Assembly (NCBI GenBank): GCA_948144175.1
Contig: CANXME010002275.1
Coordinates: 5,085,001-5,149,000 of the forward strand
DNA length: 64,000 nt
From: Closterium sp. NIES-65
Taxonomy: Eukaryota > Streptophyta > Zygnematophyceae > Desmidiales > Closteriaceae
Direction: 5' to 3'
In this document: piece by piece, positions 1 through 25,467 of the stretch
Numbering within the stretch: position 1 is the first letter of the stretch
How the letters are laid out: every line of letters starts with the position of its first letter
The notes under the pieces: model-generated
The model's database searches: none
The model's input: the letters and a program-made list of their open reading frames with translations, nothing else
What the model was told of the DNA's origin: nothing
Position numbers and translations under genes: made by a program

Positions 1-621
1 AGGGCTAACATTTCAGGTCTGTTGTAAGTTACCGAACCTCTTCCGAACCGCTCTAGGGGACACGTCCTAAGTTTCCTATACTCCAAGGTAAAATTTGCTG
101 ACGTAGTACTTCGGCCGCAATTAGGCAGCGGAGTTTCCGGCTGGAGGTTTGACGCAGACGCCCGTCGCGGGAAATTAGCGTAGCAGCTTAGCTGGCAGCA
201 CCTCGCAACTAGGCTGGAGGATTGCGCCGCCTCGGAGGAACGTGCTTCTTGACTACTATAGTAGTACTGTCAATGTCTGGACTCGTCTGTCAAGTAGCAG
301 TACAAATGCGCGTTGCTGGAAGCAACGAAAATCGTTTTCGGCGGCGACGCAAGCGAAGAGCCAATTGATATGTCACGTCATTGCGTTGTTGGCACTTGAA
401 GCATGTGACACATATCCTCAGGAACTATTTTGCCGAAACCCTAACTTCATCCAACTTTAGCATAACGGCGCGCTCAGACCTCGCTTCTGGTTCTCGCTCT
501 TGCTTAGCTCACTAAGACATTTATCTAAACCGAGTCTAGAACATTCACAGGACACTCTCCTTCCGTTATAGGACTAGATACCATCTCCACCACCATACCC
601 GTACCGTAACCGGGGAGTGAA

Positions 622-815
622 TTCACGGAAGGTCGCCCCTGAGGCCCTTCACAAGTTTCCGTACGAGGAGCTGGTACGGAAGGTCGCCCCTGAGGCCCTT
701 CACAAGTTTCCGTACGAGGAGCTGGTACGGAAGGTCGCCCCTGAGGCCCTTCACAAGTTTCCGTACGAGGAGCTGGTACGGAAGGTTGCCCCTGAGGCCC
801 TCCAAAAGGAGCTGG
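622..815 (+). repeat. 51-bp minisatellite in the former 5' leader of subtilase A
   Basis: About 3.7 copies of a 51-bp unit beginning GGTACGGAAGGTCGCCCCTG. The single-copy counterpart in the complete paralogue lies just upstream of its start codon (near 30905-30955, minus strand). The array is therefore an expansion of untranslated leader, not a coding repeat, although 51 is a multiple of three and several frames stay open. At its right end the sequence jumps directly into what is the middle of exon 2 in the paralogue. Confidence 0.85.
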
Positions 816-3800
816 AGCGGAACTTCCGCTACTGGACCAGCCAGTCGACAAGGTTATCCCGTCCGCCGTATCTGACGTGTACATCGTCCGCCTCCGCGCC
901 GCCCCGCCAATCGCGGGATGCACCGGCGGAATCAACGGGATTGCCGCCACGGCAGCAGAGGCTGTCAGAGACTCGGTGTCTGACGTCATCAACTCAGTGA
1001 CTGGCCAGATTCGCAGGGGGCGTCGCCGAGCGAGTCGCCAATCGTCGCGACTGAACCTGGGGGCGCCAGCAGTCGCACAGTTCAAGCAGTGGCTCGATCG
1101 GCTGCAGGATGGAGTTGCGAATGACGTGCGCCTGCCACGCGCGAATGTACTGTACAAGTGAGTTGTAACAATCAATGGAAGCTAATATGCTACTGTAGAT
1201 GCACTACACTTAATTTTCCAAACCTATTTTCTCCCTCTGCCAGTTCACTGATTCTCCCTCTGCCAGCTCATCACCCCTTTTTTTCTGCCCACTTCCCCCC
1301 CATCGTTTCCAGATTCAAGCACGTCAGCAATGCCTTTGTGGCGCGATTGACACCTAAGCAGCTGCAGCAGCTGAAGCGGCACCCAGCAGTTGCAGAAGTC
1401 AAGTCCAACTACCGAATCAGCAAGCTCACCACCGACTCTGCAAACTTTCTAAACCTGCCCGGGACGCTCTGGACTGCCCGGGGTCGCGAGCGGGCAGGAG
1501 AAGGTGTAGTCGTTGGAATAGTTGACACGGGTTTTTGGCCGGAACACCCTTCATTCTCCTCGAATGTTACTCCACCTGATCTTCCATACCCTAACCCTCC
1601 ATCAATCTGGAGAGGCACCTGTCAGGTGACATCTGATTTCAAGTGCAACAGAAAGGTGATTGGCGCGAAAATTTGCAACTCGGGGTTCCGGATGTGGTTC
1701 GGGCAGGAAGACACGACCGCTGATTGGACATCGGCTCGGGATGCGGATGGGCACGGCACCTGGTGTGCAGCGTGAGTGATCCATCCACTCCCCCCCTTGC
1801 CTCTTGCTTTTGAGTCGACTGCTGACGCGAGTGCTGATTGGACATCGGCGCGGGATGCAAACGGGCACGGCGCTTGGTGTGCAGCGTGAGTGTTCGATCC
1901 ACACCCCCTTGCCTCTCGCTTTCTTGCTTTCCATGGCGACTTTTGAGTCGACTAAAAAGGCACCTGGCGTGCAGCGTGAGTGATCGATATGACACCCCCA
2001 TGCCTCACCATCATGTTGCAGAGTATTTTTGAGAATTCTCAAAAATACTCTGCAAGATCGATACGATACCCCCGTGCCTCACCATTTCTTGCCTTTCACT
2101 TTCCACTTCAACCCTCTGAAAGACCATAATGAATGTCACTCTTTCTTGCTTTTCCGTCGTTGGACTCCACCTAAAAAGGCACATGCCGGCACCACCACTG
2201 GCATGATCGGGCTCCCCGGCCCCCGGGCCTTCCTCTTACCGTGCTCTCAGGATCCATCCCCCTTCAGCTTTTGAGGCGCCTCAAAACCCGGGCCTTCCTC
2301 TTAGTCTGTAGGATCCGTCATGTTGTTGTCTATCCCCTTTCAGCCCATAAGTCTGACTTTTGAGTCGACTCAAAAGTCACCCCGGGCTTTCCTCTTAGTC
2401 TACAGGATTCAACATGTTTCTTTCTTTCCCTCTACAGCTCATAAGGCTGAAGTACCAAACGCGTTTGAGCCTCTTCTCCTTCTCCCCTCGTCTCCCACTC
2501 CTCTCCTCTCCCCTCCACTATACAGAGCGGCATCAGGCAACAGCAACGTACCTGTGGTGCCCTCCCTCTGCTTAACCCCCTTCGCCTGCCTCCCCCACCC
2601 CTCCTCTCCCACCCCTCTTTCCCATTCAATAATGCAGAGCGGCAGCGGGCAACAGCAACGTGCCTGTGGTGCTATCTCCCCGCGACATAAACGTCGGCAA
2701 CGCCACCGGCATGGCACCCCGCGCCTTCCTCGCAGCCTACAAGGTCTTCTGGGGCAACTCTGTCACAGGCGGCGGGATCACTGCCACGTATGCTGACGTG
2801 GAGGCAGCAGTCAACGCGGCTGTCGCTGACGGGGTTGACGTCATCTCGCTCTCCCTGGGCGGCGCAGACCCCAGTGCCACGTATTTCAGCGATCTGCCGT
2901 ATTTATATGCGAATCTGGCCGGCACGGTGGTGGTTTATGCAGCGGGGAACTCCGGTCCTCCTCCTCTCACCTCTTCAATGTATCGCAGCATCTCCAACTT
3001 CTCGCCATTCTACCTCACTGTTGGCGCCAGGTGGGTTTCCAGGTGGCTTTCTGTTGGTGCCAGGTTAGTGGTAGGTGTCCTCAGGAGTTGACGGGGTTGA
3101 CGTCATCTCGCTCTCCCTGCGCGGCGCAGACCCCAGTGCCACGTATTTCAGCGATCTGCCGTATTTATTCGCGAATCTGGCCGGCACAGTGGTGGTTTAT
3201 GCAGCAGGAAACTCTGGCCCGCCTCCCATGAATCCACATGATAAAAGTGTTGTTTTGAGACGTCTCAAAACAACACTTTTATCGCGTGTCCGGCACAGTG
3301 GTGGCCGGCACGTGCAGCAGGAAACTCGGGCCCGCCTCCCATGAATCCTTCAATGTATCGCAGCATCTCCAACTTCTCGCCGTTCTTCCTCACTGTTGGC
3401 GCCAGGTGTGTTTCGGGCGCTTTTCCGTTGGTGCCAGGTGAGCTGTCAGGTGCTTTTCTGTTAGCCCCAGGTGAGCCGCCAGGTGCTTTTCGTTGGCGCC
3501 AGATGAGTGCTAAGTGTCCTCAGGAGGGTGGCGCTATGTGTTCAATCCAGGCCATGCGTGTGCCAAGTGAAGTGAAGGCCACCCCTGCCTTCGCCCTCCC
3601 CTCCCCTCCCCTCCCCCCCCCCTCCCCTCCTCTCCTCTCCTCTCCTCTCCTCTCCCTCCCTGCAGCACCATCGCTTGCAGCTACGTCTCTTCAGCCACGC
3701 TGGGCGACGGGCGAGTCGTGAAGCTGTACGGCCTTGTGCATTCCGGTATCAACCTCTCCTCCCCCTTTTTCCCTCCCCTTTCCCCTCCCCCTTTTCCCCT

Positions 3801-6800
3801 CCCCTTTCCCCTCCCCCTTTTCCCCTCCCCCCTTTCCCCTCCCCCTTTTCCCCTCCCCCCTTTCCCCTCCCCCTTTTCCCCTCCCCCCTCTCCCCCTGCA
3901 GCACCATCGCTCGCAGCTATGTGTCGGCTGCCACGCTGGGCGACGGGCGGGTGGTGAAGCTGTACGGGTTTGGCTCGGGAAACGTGCCGGTGCAGGGACT
4001 GGGGCTGGTGGAGGGCGCTGCAGCGCGGGCAGCCGGGAAGACTGAGATCGAGGTGGGTGTGGCGAAGGGCAGATGCAGTGCGGTGCAGGGTCTGGGGCTG
4101 GTGGAGGGTGTTGCAGCGCAGGCAGCCGGGAAGAGTGAGATCGAGGTGAGACTCGGAAGGAGATAATGAGCTTGAGTGTCAATGTCTGGCTGGCACTCAG
4201 GCAGGGTCGTGACTCCAGCTCCAGCAGCAAACTGCCCTGAGTTGACTTTTGAGGCGACTCAAAAGTCAACTCGTATGGGGCCACCAGCACCAGCAGCAAC
4301 CTGATCCACTCCCATTCCCTCCCCTTTGCTCCCTCACCCTGCAGGGTCAGTACTGCGCTGAATGCTCACTGAGCGCCTCCAAAAATTCAGGGAAGATCGT
4401 TCTGTGGTCGTATGAATGGGCCACCACCGGCAGCAACCTTCGTTGATCCACTCCCATTCCCTCCCCTTTGCTCGCCCACCCTGCAGGGTCAGTACTGCAC
4501 TGAATGCTCACTGAACGCCTCCACAATTGCAGGGAAGATCCGACTTTTGAGTCGACTCAAAGGTCTTCTGTTGCGATTGTATGATTGGACCAGCACCAGG
4601 AGAAATCCCTATTCCACTCTCTTCCGCCTCCCTTTCCTCTCGCCCTCTGCCCCGACCCTGCAGGGTCAATACTGTGCTGAAGGCGCACTGAACGCCGCCA
4701 AGATTGCAGGGAAGATCGTTCTGTGCTCGTATGGGTGGACCAGCAGCAGAAGCAAGGCAGCAGAGGTTGCTGGGAAGGGCGGCAGCGCTGTGATTGTAGT
4801 GGATGTGCCTGTAACAGCCAGAACGTACCCTATTTATGAGGCTCGGCTGCCGGTCATGGGATCAGAGGCGAGCGAGACGGGTGTTTTGCGCGCGTACACC
4901 CGCACTGCTGCCAGGTGAGGGGTTACTACACTCGCTTTCTGCGTTTAGCAAGGGTTATCCCCTCACACGTCTGCCATACCCACAGGACACACACAGCTAA
5001 ACCCAGTCCGACCCGACTTCCCCTTTCCCGCTTTCCCCCACCTCTCCTCCCACCCCTCCTCCCATCTCCCTCCCCCCCCCCCCCTTCTCTTCCGCTCCCT
5101 CTCCCTCTCCCCTCCACCAGCCTGGCTGCTTCCAGTAACCACCAGTCAAGCCTACAAAGCCGCTTCTTCTGTTTTAACTCACGCTTTGAGACGTCTCAGA
5201 ACCAGCCAGGCTGTTTCCAATAACCAGCAATCAAGCCCTCAAAGTCGCTTATTCTGTTTTGACTCACGAGTTCCTTCCCGTCCCTTACCCTCTCCCCGTC
5301 TTCTTCGTCTCGCTCTCTTCCCCTCTCCCCATCGCTCCCCCCTCCGCCAGCCCGACTGCATGCGTCGCCTACACTTTCAAAACAGCCTCGACCACTAATC
5401 AAGCCTTGAAATTCGCTTTTATTTCCTTCGACAAAAGAGTTTCCTCCCGTTCCCTACCCATTCCCCCTCTCCCCATCGCTCCCCCCTCCGCCAGCCCGAC
5501 TGCATCCTTCGCCTACACCTTCAAAACGGGCGTAACCAGCGATAAAGCCCTCACGCTTATTCGCTTTTGACTCACAAGTTTCCTCCCCCCACCTATCCAT
5601 TCCCCCGCTTCCCCCCACCTTTCCTTTCTCGCCCTCCCCTCCGCCAGCCCGACTGCATCCTTCGCCTACACCTTTAAGACGGACGTAACCAGCGACCAGG
5701 TTTTGAGGAGTCTCAAAAGACAAGGCCTTGAAAATTGCTTTCGTTTCTTTTGACTCACAAGTTCCCTCCCGCCCCCCACCCCTTCCCCTCTCCCCGTCGC
5801 CCCCCCCTCCGCCAGCCCGACTGCATCTTTCGCCTACACCTTCAAGACAGACGTAACCAGCGATCAAGCCCCGGACGACGCGTATTCCCTTCTGACTCAC
5901 AAGTTTCTTTCCCCTATTCCACCCCTACCCCCCTGTCCTCCCTCTACCCCCCCTCCGCCAGCTCGTCTGCATCCTTCGCCTACACCTTCAAGACGGACGT
6001 AACCACTGAGCACACCTTGAAAATCGCTTTCATTTCCTTTGACTCAGGATTTTCCTCCTGTCCCCTGCCCACTCCCCCTCACTCCCCCCTCCGCCAGTCC
6101 GACTGCATCCTTCGCCTACACCTTCAAGACAGATGTAACCAGCGATCAAGCCCCGGATGTCGCGTATTTCTCGTCTGCTGGTCCGCTCGTCAACCCCGCT
6201 ACTGCAGCCACCCTCTCTTTCCCCACCAACGACATCTTAAAGCCCGATATAATCGCTCCCGGCGTTTCTCTATGGGCCGCTGCGCCGTCCTCGTCTCTTG
6301 CATCTGCTTCTACCCCCGCTTACGCCATGCTTAGCGGAACCTCCATGGCTACTCCGCACTTGGCGGGAATCGCGGCGCTGCTCGTCGAAAGATACCCTGC
6401 TTGGTCACCGTCGCAAGTCATGTCCGCGATTATGACTACAGCGAGCGTGACTAATACTAAAAACGGGTCGATCGCCGCGGGTTTGACTGGAAACAAGGCA
6501 ACGCCGTGGGATATGGGAGCGGGCCACGTCAATCCCAATGGTCTTATGGACCCTGGGCTAACTTTTCCCGCCAGCGCTACGGATTATTATAACTTCCTTG
6601 CCGGGCAGAACTTGGTGAGCGCCAAAAGTTCCGTGCCAATCAGAACGAAGCTGTCGCCGATTCCAGCGTACAATTTGAACCGCCCGACGATTTCTGTCTC
6701 GCGGCTGAAAAAAACAGTGCTGGTATCGCGAACGGTGCAGAACGTTGCGAATACAGTATCCAGCTACACTTCAACTGTGGTTGCACCGCCTGGTGTTACT

Positions 6801-6974
6801 ACAGTCGTAAGTCCTAATAAATTCACAATCCCTCCAATGCGGGTTGTAACATTCACTATCAGGTTCACAGTCGCTAAGGCGTCTCCCGGTTTCCAATTCG
6901 GAAGCCTGACATGGAAGGACCAGTTTGGCCACGTGGTGCGGTCAGTGCTGGCGGTGCAACCTCTTTCCAAATAA
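798..6974 (+). CDS. Subtilisin-like serine protease (S8A), copy A lacking its 5' end
   Basis: Secreted-type plant subtilase relative. Exons I assign: about 798-1157 (prodomain), 1313-1771, 2638-3030, 3902-4052, 4664-4914 and 6098-6974, all GT-AG and phase-consistent. The catalytic Asp is in VVGIVDTG (exon 3), His in DADGHGTW (end of exon 3), the oxyanion Asn in YAAGNSG (exon 4) and Ser in LSGTSMATPH (exon 7). A PA-like insert is in exon 6 and an Fn3-like tail follows the Ser. Compared with copy B, the leader is fused to mid-exon 2: the start codon, signal-peptide exon, intron 1 and the proline-rich linker are missing, and an in-frame TGA lies just upstream near 793. There is no ATG in the remaining prodomain. 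The body is otherwise open, so this is either a young pseudogene or a gene with a new start. A polyadenylation-like AATAAA lies at 7090-7095. Confidence 0.82.
2016..2055. repeat. 40-bp perfect palindrome, AATT core
   Basis: Central 18-mer TTTTGAGAATTCTCAAAA at 2027-2044. The arms extend perfectly for 11 more bases on each side (TTGCAGAGTAT outward). It is flanked by a direct repeat of the intron text (GATCGATA... CCTCACCAT) on both sides. Confidence 0.95.
2269..2286. repeat. 18-bp palindrome, GCGC core
   Basis: Perfect TTTTGAGGCGCCTCAAAA in intron 3 of subtilase A. The phrase CCCGGGCCTTCCTCTTA occurs before it, and a near-copy starts immediately after it. Confidence 0.95.
2358..2375. repeat. 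18-bp palindrome, TCGA core
   Basis: Perfect TTTTGAGTCGACTCAAAA, with GAC/GTC extending both arms by three bases. It is followed by another copy of the CCCGGGCTTTCCTCTTAGTC intron text. Confidence 0.95.
3240..3283. repeat. 44-bp perfect palindrome, ACGT core
   Basis: Central TTTTGAGACGTCTCAAAA at 3253-3270. Arms GATAAAAGTGTTG and CAACACTTTTATC extend the symmetry to 44 bp. It sits between two echoes of the 3' half of exon 4 (3086-3232 and 3341-3405). Confidence 0.95.
4239..4272. repeat. 34-bp palindrome with one imperfect core base
   Basis: Arms GAGTTGACTTTTGAG and CTCAAAAGTCAACTC are perfect. The central tetramer reads GCGA instead of a self-complementary tetramer. It lies in intron 5 of subtilase A, between echoes of the exon 5 donor side and the exon 6 acceptor side. 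Confidence 0.9.
5110..6097 (+). repeat. Array of exon 7 acceptor echoes in subtilase A
   Basis: The acceptor and first roughly 60 bases of exon 7 (CCGCCAG then CCCGACTGCATCC and the codons for AYTFKTDVTSDQA) recur at about 5347, 5489, 5645, 5811 and 5957 before the true exon at 6098. A weaker copy lies near 5120. Spacing is about 145-165 bp. Each copy ends in polypyrimidine-rich intron text. Palindrome relics occur near 5185 and 5703. Confidence 0.85.
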
Positions 6975-7779
6975 GGCTCAAGGATGGAGTCAGGCATCTC
7001 AAAAGGACTCCTGATACCTTCCTCCTACGGCCAATGTATATGTCTTCCCCTTGAGTTATTCCCAGGTGGGACCCTAGTACGGTATTACCAATAAAGGGAA
7101 TGGCTCCCTGCCTGCCCTGTGCAATGATTTGATCGTAATTGGTGCTCCTGCCATCCATCCATGTCATGACATGGCCAGGCGTGTTGTTTGCATAAACGAG
7201 TCGTGCTGTGCGTGTATAATGGAGTACAAAGCGAGTGGAAATCATGAACAAGTGCTCGGTACCAACCACTCACAACACTGCCATTGCGGATGTTTTCTCC
7301 CTAACCATTTCTCTGTGTGATGTGGTGGTGGTGGTCTCTGTAATTCTGGTTGGACAGCCGCACATATAGTGCTCCACTAAAGGAGGTTGGAAACTCTGTA
7401 TACAGCTGAAAGATCAGCATGAGCAGTTACGGAAGGAGGATTAATCAGCGTAGGTACTGAAAAAACACATCATCATGAACTCCTACCCAAATCAGGGTAA
7501 ATTGGCTGACTAGTGGTAACACACGTTTCCTGTACAGCATGTATCCATCCATCAGTTCCAGCAATCATGCGCGGAAAACTACCATCACTCTGAAAAGATA
7601 TCATGCTACAAGTGAGCATGGCATGTGGATGAGTCCAGAGACCTGCCAATACAAAAAGCGGGAAGCAAAAACATACCGGTATGTAGGAGCGGGAGAAACC
7701 CCCATGAAACATGGCGAAACCACTATCGGAAAGCAAGGAATGAGGGAAAGAGGCAAAGTTCCAAGTCAACCATACAACC

Positions 7780-8035
7780 CTGAACCGTCTGTCTGCCTTA
7801 ACATAAACCACAATCTCTGCTTGCATAACCAACGTGGAAGTGCTTTTCCCCCCATGGCACACGGCAGCGACTCTCAGGCAGCTAGGCACGAGGCAGCAGT
7901 CACTCGGCTATTCACTCAGCCAAGCAAGAGCCAGCTTTCAAGTACTCTCATAAACTGCTACTCACTCGGCTTGGACAACCAGGGCGGATGCACCAACCCC
8001 CCCCATTGCACACAGCAGCGACTCCAGGGCGGCTA
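7780..8035 (-). repeat. 3' echoes of the last thiolase exon
   Basis: Downstream of the thiolase stop, two decayed copies of the final codons (AAVCxGG... VVQAE region) occur at about 7965-8035 and 7780-7895 on the minus strand. They lie outside the predicted coding sequence and would fall in the 3' untranslated region or beyond. Confidence 0.6.
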
Positions 8036-8072
8036 AAGGCAGCTCGCTTCTGATAAGTCCCACAAACCAGAC

Positions 8073-14292
<6,220 letters not shown>

Positions 14293-14380
14293 CTGGACAA
14301 GGAAGGAGACGCAGAGAATAAGGAATGACCGAGAGAGGTTAACGGCATGGGAGAATGGAGTGGAATGTGAAGGAACTCAT

Positions 14381-15950
14381 TGTCACGTCTGAAAAAAGCC
14401 TAGGAAAACAACGCCCTGACAGTCCAGTAGACCTAGTTACTGAGCTCGCTTGTACGCTGTGAAAAGTGCGAGAGCGTTCACGCCAGGACAAGAATACAGT
14501 TAATAAGTGGAAGGTCACCCTACATTTGCCATGTCCCGTCTGCACGTTCGGCCACTTGGGTTTCCAGCTATTTCGGAAAAAGAAACGGGGTATACTACTG
14601 AGCATTTACATTACGCCGTACCCCTGGGATCAAATTCGTCATTTTGATGCTCGGCGCTGTTCGCTTCTGCTGGTGGCGCGGTGGTCGTTGACGAACCAAC
14701 CATCAGGACTGGCTGATGCTACACAACAGACACGGAACCTGTAATGGATGTGAGGAGAAGTGCTGCTGCAGCTGTTGAGAATAGACACGCGGATATTGGC
14801 GTCCTCTTTTATCCGCGCTTGAGTTTAATCCGTGCACAGGGACACCTACAGAACAGATTTGCTCAACCTTGGTAAAGGGTGACGAGAAAGTAGTAAGTAT
14901 AGTGGCTCTAAATCTGGAATTTCGACGCAGTGAGATGCAGGGCCAGAACGACAATGCTCGGCCTTTAATGCTCGAGACTTGTGTTCTTGAGAAGAACCAA
15001 GTTATTCTCTGGACTTGAAATCGTATGGTCCAAACGCCTCCGAAGTTGGTTCCTGCTGAGGAAAAGCAGTCACAATTCCAACAGCGGAATGCTCGCCATG
15101 GATTCACGTGTCAGGGATACTGGAAGGTCGTCTTGGGAGGGGAGGGTGTGATGAGGGGAGGTTGACGAGTATTTGACGAATACGGTAACACGTTTTCGAG
15201 TAGACTAGAAGGGATTGCACAGAAGCTGCGAATTTAAGCGACCTTCGCATATTCTGATCTGACCAACAACCGCGTTGTGGTTGAGAACAGATGGAGCAGG
15301 GTTAGCTTTTGTGGTGGGCGTTGCTCTTGTTGTGTGAGCTGGAAATGACGCTGATTTGCTGGACCTACGGCGGGAAAAGCTTGATTGTTTCGCGGAATGT
15401 GCGGGAGCCAAATCACGTGCGATTGGTTGTGGTCCTGCGCTGTATGCGATAAAGGATCATCCAGCGGTTTTTTACAGGGTTTGCACCCACCTCGCGAAAT
15501 GCTGGAGTTTCGATTTTGATAACTTTGCTAGTGAACGACCACCACCTTACCCTAGCGCGCGAACTTCGGCGGATCCCAGATGCGCGATTTCCTCCAGCAC
15601 CGACTTTTTCGCCCATCCATATCCACCCGTCGAAATTCCCAAGGCTTCATCCCGACCGCTCGTTCAAAATGCTTGGTCTATTCACATGTCTTTCGCAGTG
15701 GTCCAGAAAGCGAAGGCAACGACACCTAGTTCCTGAAAGGCGTGTCTACTTGAGACGAAAGACAGACTTTGACAGATTCGGTCTGTACCGAACCCCCGAG
15801 GTGAACTGTGACACAAAGCTGCAAATAGCAACTCGCGTCCTTTGTAAGGCCCAATACAAGACAAGGATATTCAAGGAATACGACCCATCACTAAACGCAC
15901 ACAGCCAACTCCAGGCACAGCAATAAAGGGACGGGGATGTGAAAAGGTAA
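14381..15950. other. Spacer between divergent thiolase and acyl-CoA synthetase genes
   Basis: No convincing coding exon. Open frames here (for example 15356-15736) have no recognisable similarity and no supporting splice structure. The region probably holds the promoters and 5' leaders of both divergent genes. I could not identify defined promoter elements. Confidence 0.5.
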
Positions 15951-16461
15951 GGGCGCGTGTCTTTCGGTGTAGCAGCTCAAAAAAAGGTCGAACTTTGATG
16001 GTAACCAGCTTCGCTAACTTCGTACAGATCTATTGACGACGAACGTGTGTCCAAGCTCAAAGTTGCTGAAACAGAAGGACACTGAACTAGGGTCGACCTC
16101 GCATTCGACTATCCCCGAGCACGTTTCTCCAATCGTGTGTTCTTCTGCCCACGCACGAAGAAGCTGCGAGATTCGCGATGGTTACGAGCCACTTCGCGCC
16201 AGGTTACCAGAGTTGAAAGTGCTAACGAGCTTCACTGTATAGACAGGGTAACCTACGAAACTTGGCGCGACTCGGATTTTACTGTACAAATTCGACCTTT
16301 GAAAGTCGAGCATTTCTTGTGCCATGTGCTCCACGTCAAGGTGAACACGCGACTTGACAATGAAATGACGAGATAGTCGACTACAGGTCGACCTGTGTTC
16401 AATTGCAAAAATTCGACTAAAAAACATGAACTCTGGCCTAAATTTCAAAAGACACACGCCC
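15951..16461. mobile_element. MITE, PIF/Harbinger-like, TAA target duplication
   Basis: A 511-bp element with terminal inverted repeats GGGCGCGTGTCTTT and (reverse complement) GGGCGTGTGTCTTTT, flanked on both sides by TAA (15948-15950 and 16462-16464). No transposase is encoded. The terminus GGGCG and the 3-bp TWA duplication fit the PIF/Harbinger superfamily as known in plants. Confidence 0.7.
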
Positions 16462-16863
16462 TAACCATGGAGCTTATGTCATCCAGAGCTCTCCGCCAAA
16501 TTCGCGAGGCGTGGATCTCGAGGTAGCGTGTGATCAGGCAGCAGGACTGCATGTGGCTGTTCGCTTTACCGAGGTAATAATAGAAGAGTGCTGTTTAAAG
16601 AGATCCATCACACGCCGTCGATCTGTGTCAGGACCAGCAGGTGAAAGGCTCTTTTCCTTCTAGGCTTCCTTCCAGGCTTCCGATTCCCAAATCCGAGTTT
16701 TGAGATTCGGTTTTAGCTCTGAACTTGGGAGTAGCTCCGAACGTCGGACCAATTGAGTAGAACAAGGTCATCCCGAGACTTGTAGCACTCACATTGTCCT
16801 GTTGTAGGCGTATTTCTCGAGATATCTCTGATTTCGCTTACATCTTCATCCACTGATTTTACC

Positions 16864-24807
<7,944 letters not shown>

Positions 24808-25467
24808 CTACATGACTAATGTTTTGATTCTTATACAGGGGGCTGGCTGTAGTGTCTACTACAGTATGCTGTGAAGAATATCCACAAGGCGTTTTCCAAG
24901 GAGTCATAAAATCTCCATGTGTAGGGTAGGTCTGATGGACTTCACACATGTGGTTACTGGATAAGATTGTACAATTCTGAAAGGAACGTACCTTCATTCT
25001 CAGAGGGGGCAAAAGCTTGGATTAAAGCCTAGGGTGAAGCTGAGTGTGTGGACCATGACTTGCTGTGAATTTTGTTGAAGGCCATGAACCAAGGAGCTGT
25101 TTTGGCGCCAAATGCTGGTTAATGGTAGGTGCATGCATGATATTCTTGAATAGAAAACATAGGTATCAAGTTGTGCAGTACGGCTGCTTGCTTCGTGCGT
25201 ACCTTCACAAAAACAGTACACATTACATTTACTGTATTGCTGCACATTGCTTGCCAATGCCAACATCGCTCTTGGCCTTGATATGGAATGGTGGGTGCAT
25301 GGGACCATGTTCCATCCACAAGGCGTTGCGCAGGGGGCAGTACATGCCCTTTATTATCAAGCCCGGATCCCGATGTCCCATCCGAGCATAGCTCCAGCAG
25401 ATCGACATGTCAGCTCTAGGAAGGAATGCAGCACACTCCTCCTGACATGCCTTACTCAATCCGCTCT

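Larger units (their letters stand above)
1786..2640 (+). repeat. Exon-edge echoes in intron 3 of subtilase A
   Basis: After exon 3 ends at 1771, its 3' edge plus donor is repeated at about 1833-1895 and 1963-1990. Each copy is preceded by a whole or clipped TTTTGAGTCGACT palindrome (near 1808 and 1942). The acceptor side shows the same thing: an early copy of the exon 4 start lies at 2523-2565, before the true exon at 2638. Copies decay with distance and are not needed for the reading frame. Confidence 0.75.
130..6980 (+). repeat. Inverted segmental duplication, left arm
   Basis: This stretch matches 25460-31510 read on the opposite strand. Homology starts in the upstream flank: the sequence around 180-360 (AACGTGCTTCTTG, then a GGCGGCGACGCAAG motif) is matched by the minus strand around 31500-31240. 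It continues through all exons of the subtilase gene. Exons 3, 5, 6 and 7 have exactly the same lengths in both arms (459, 151, 251 and 877 nt) and exon 4 differs by one codon (393 versus 390 nt). Introns have diverged strongly by local duplication. The arms are separated by about 18.5 kb carrying two unrelated genes. I infer one duplication of a promoter-plus-gene block followed by separate intron evolution. Confidence 0.85.

Noticed and set aside
617-1000. Repeat protein VRKVAPEALHKFPYEEL in the 51-bp array
   Set aside because: The same text is untranslated leader in the complete paralogue, and the frame disagrees with the subtilase exon that follows.
3574-3900. Proline-rich reading frames in CT tracts (also near 5040, 19080, 27900 and 49840)
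   Set aside because: They are polypyrimidine intron segments beside acceptors. No real coding bias or similarity.
798-6974. Frameshifts between the subtilase A segments
   Set aside because: Frame changes coincide with good GT-AG sites and match copy B exon by exon, so they are introns. Only the 5' end is truly lost.
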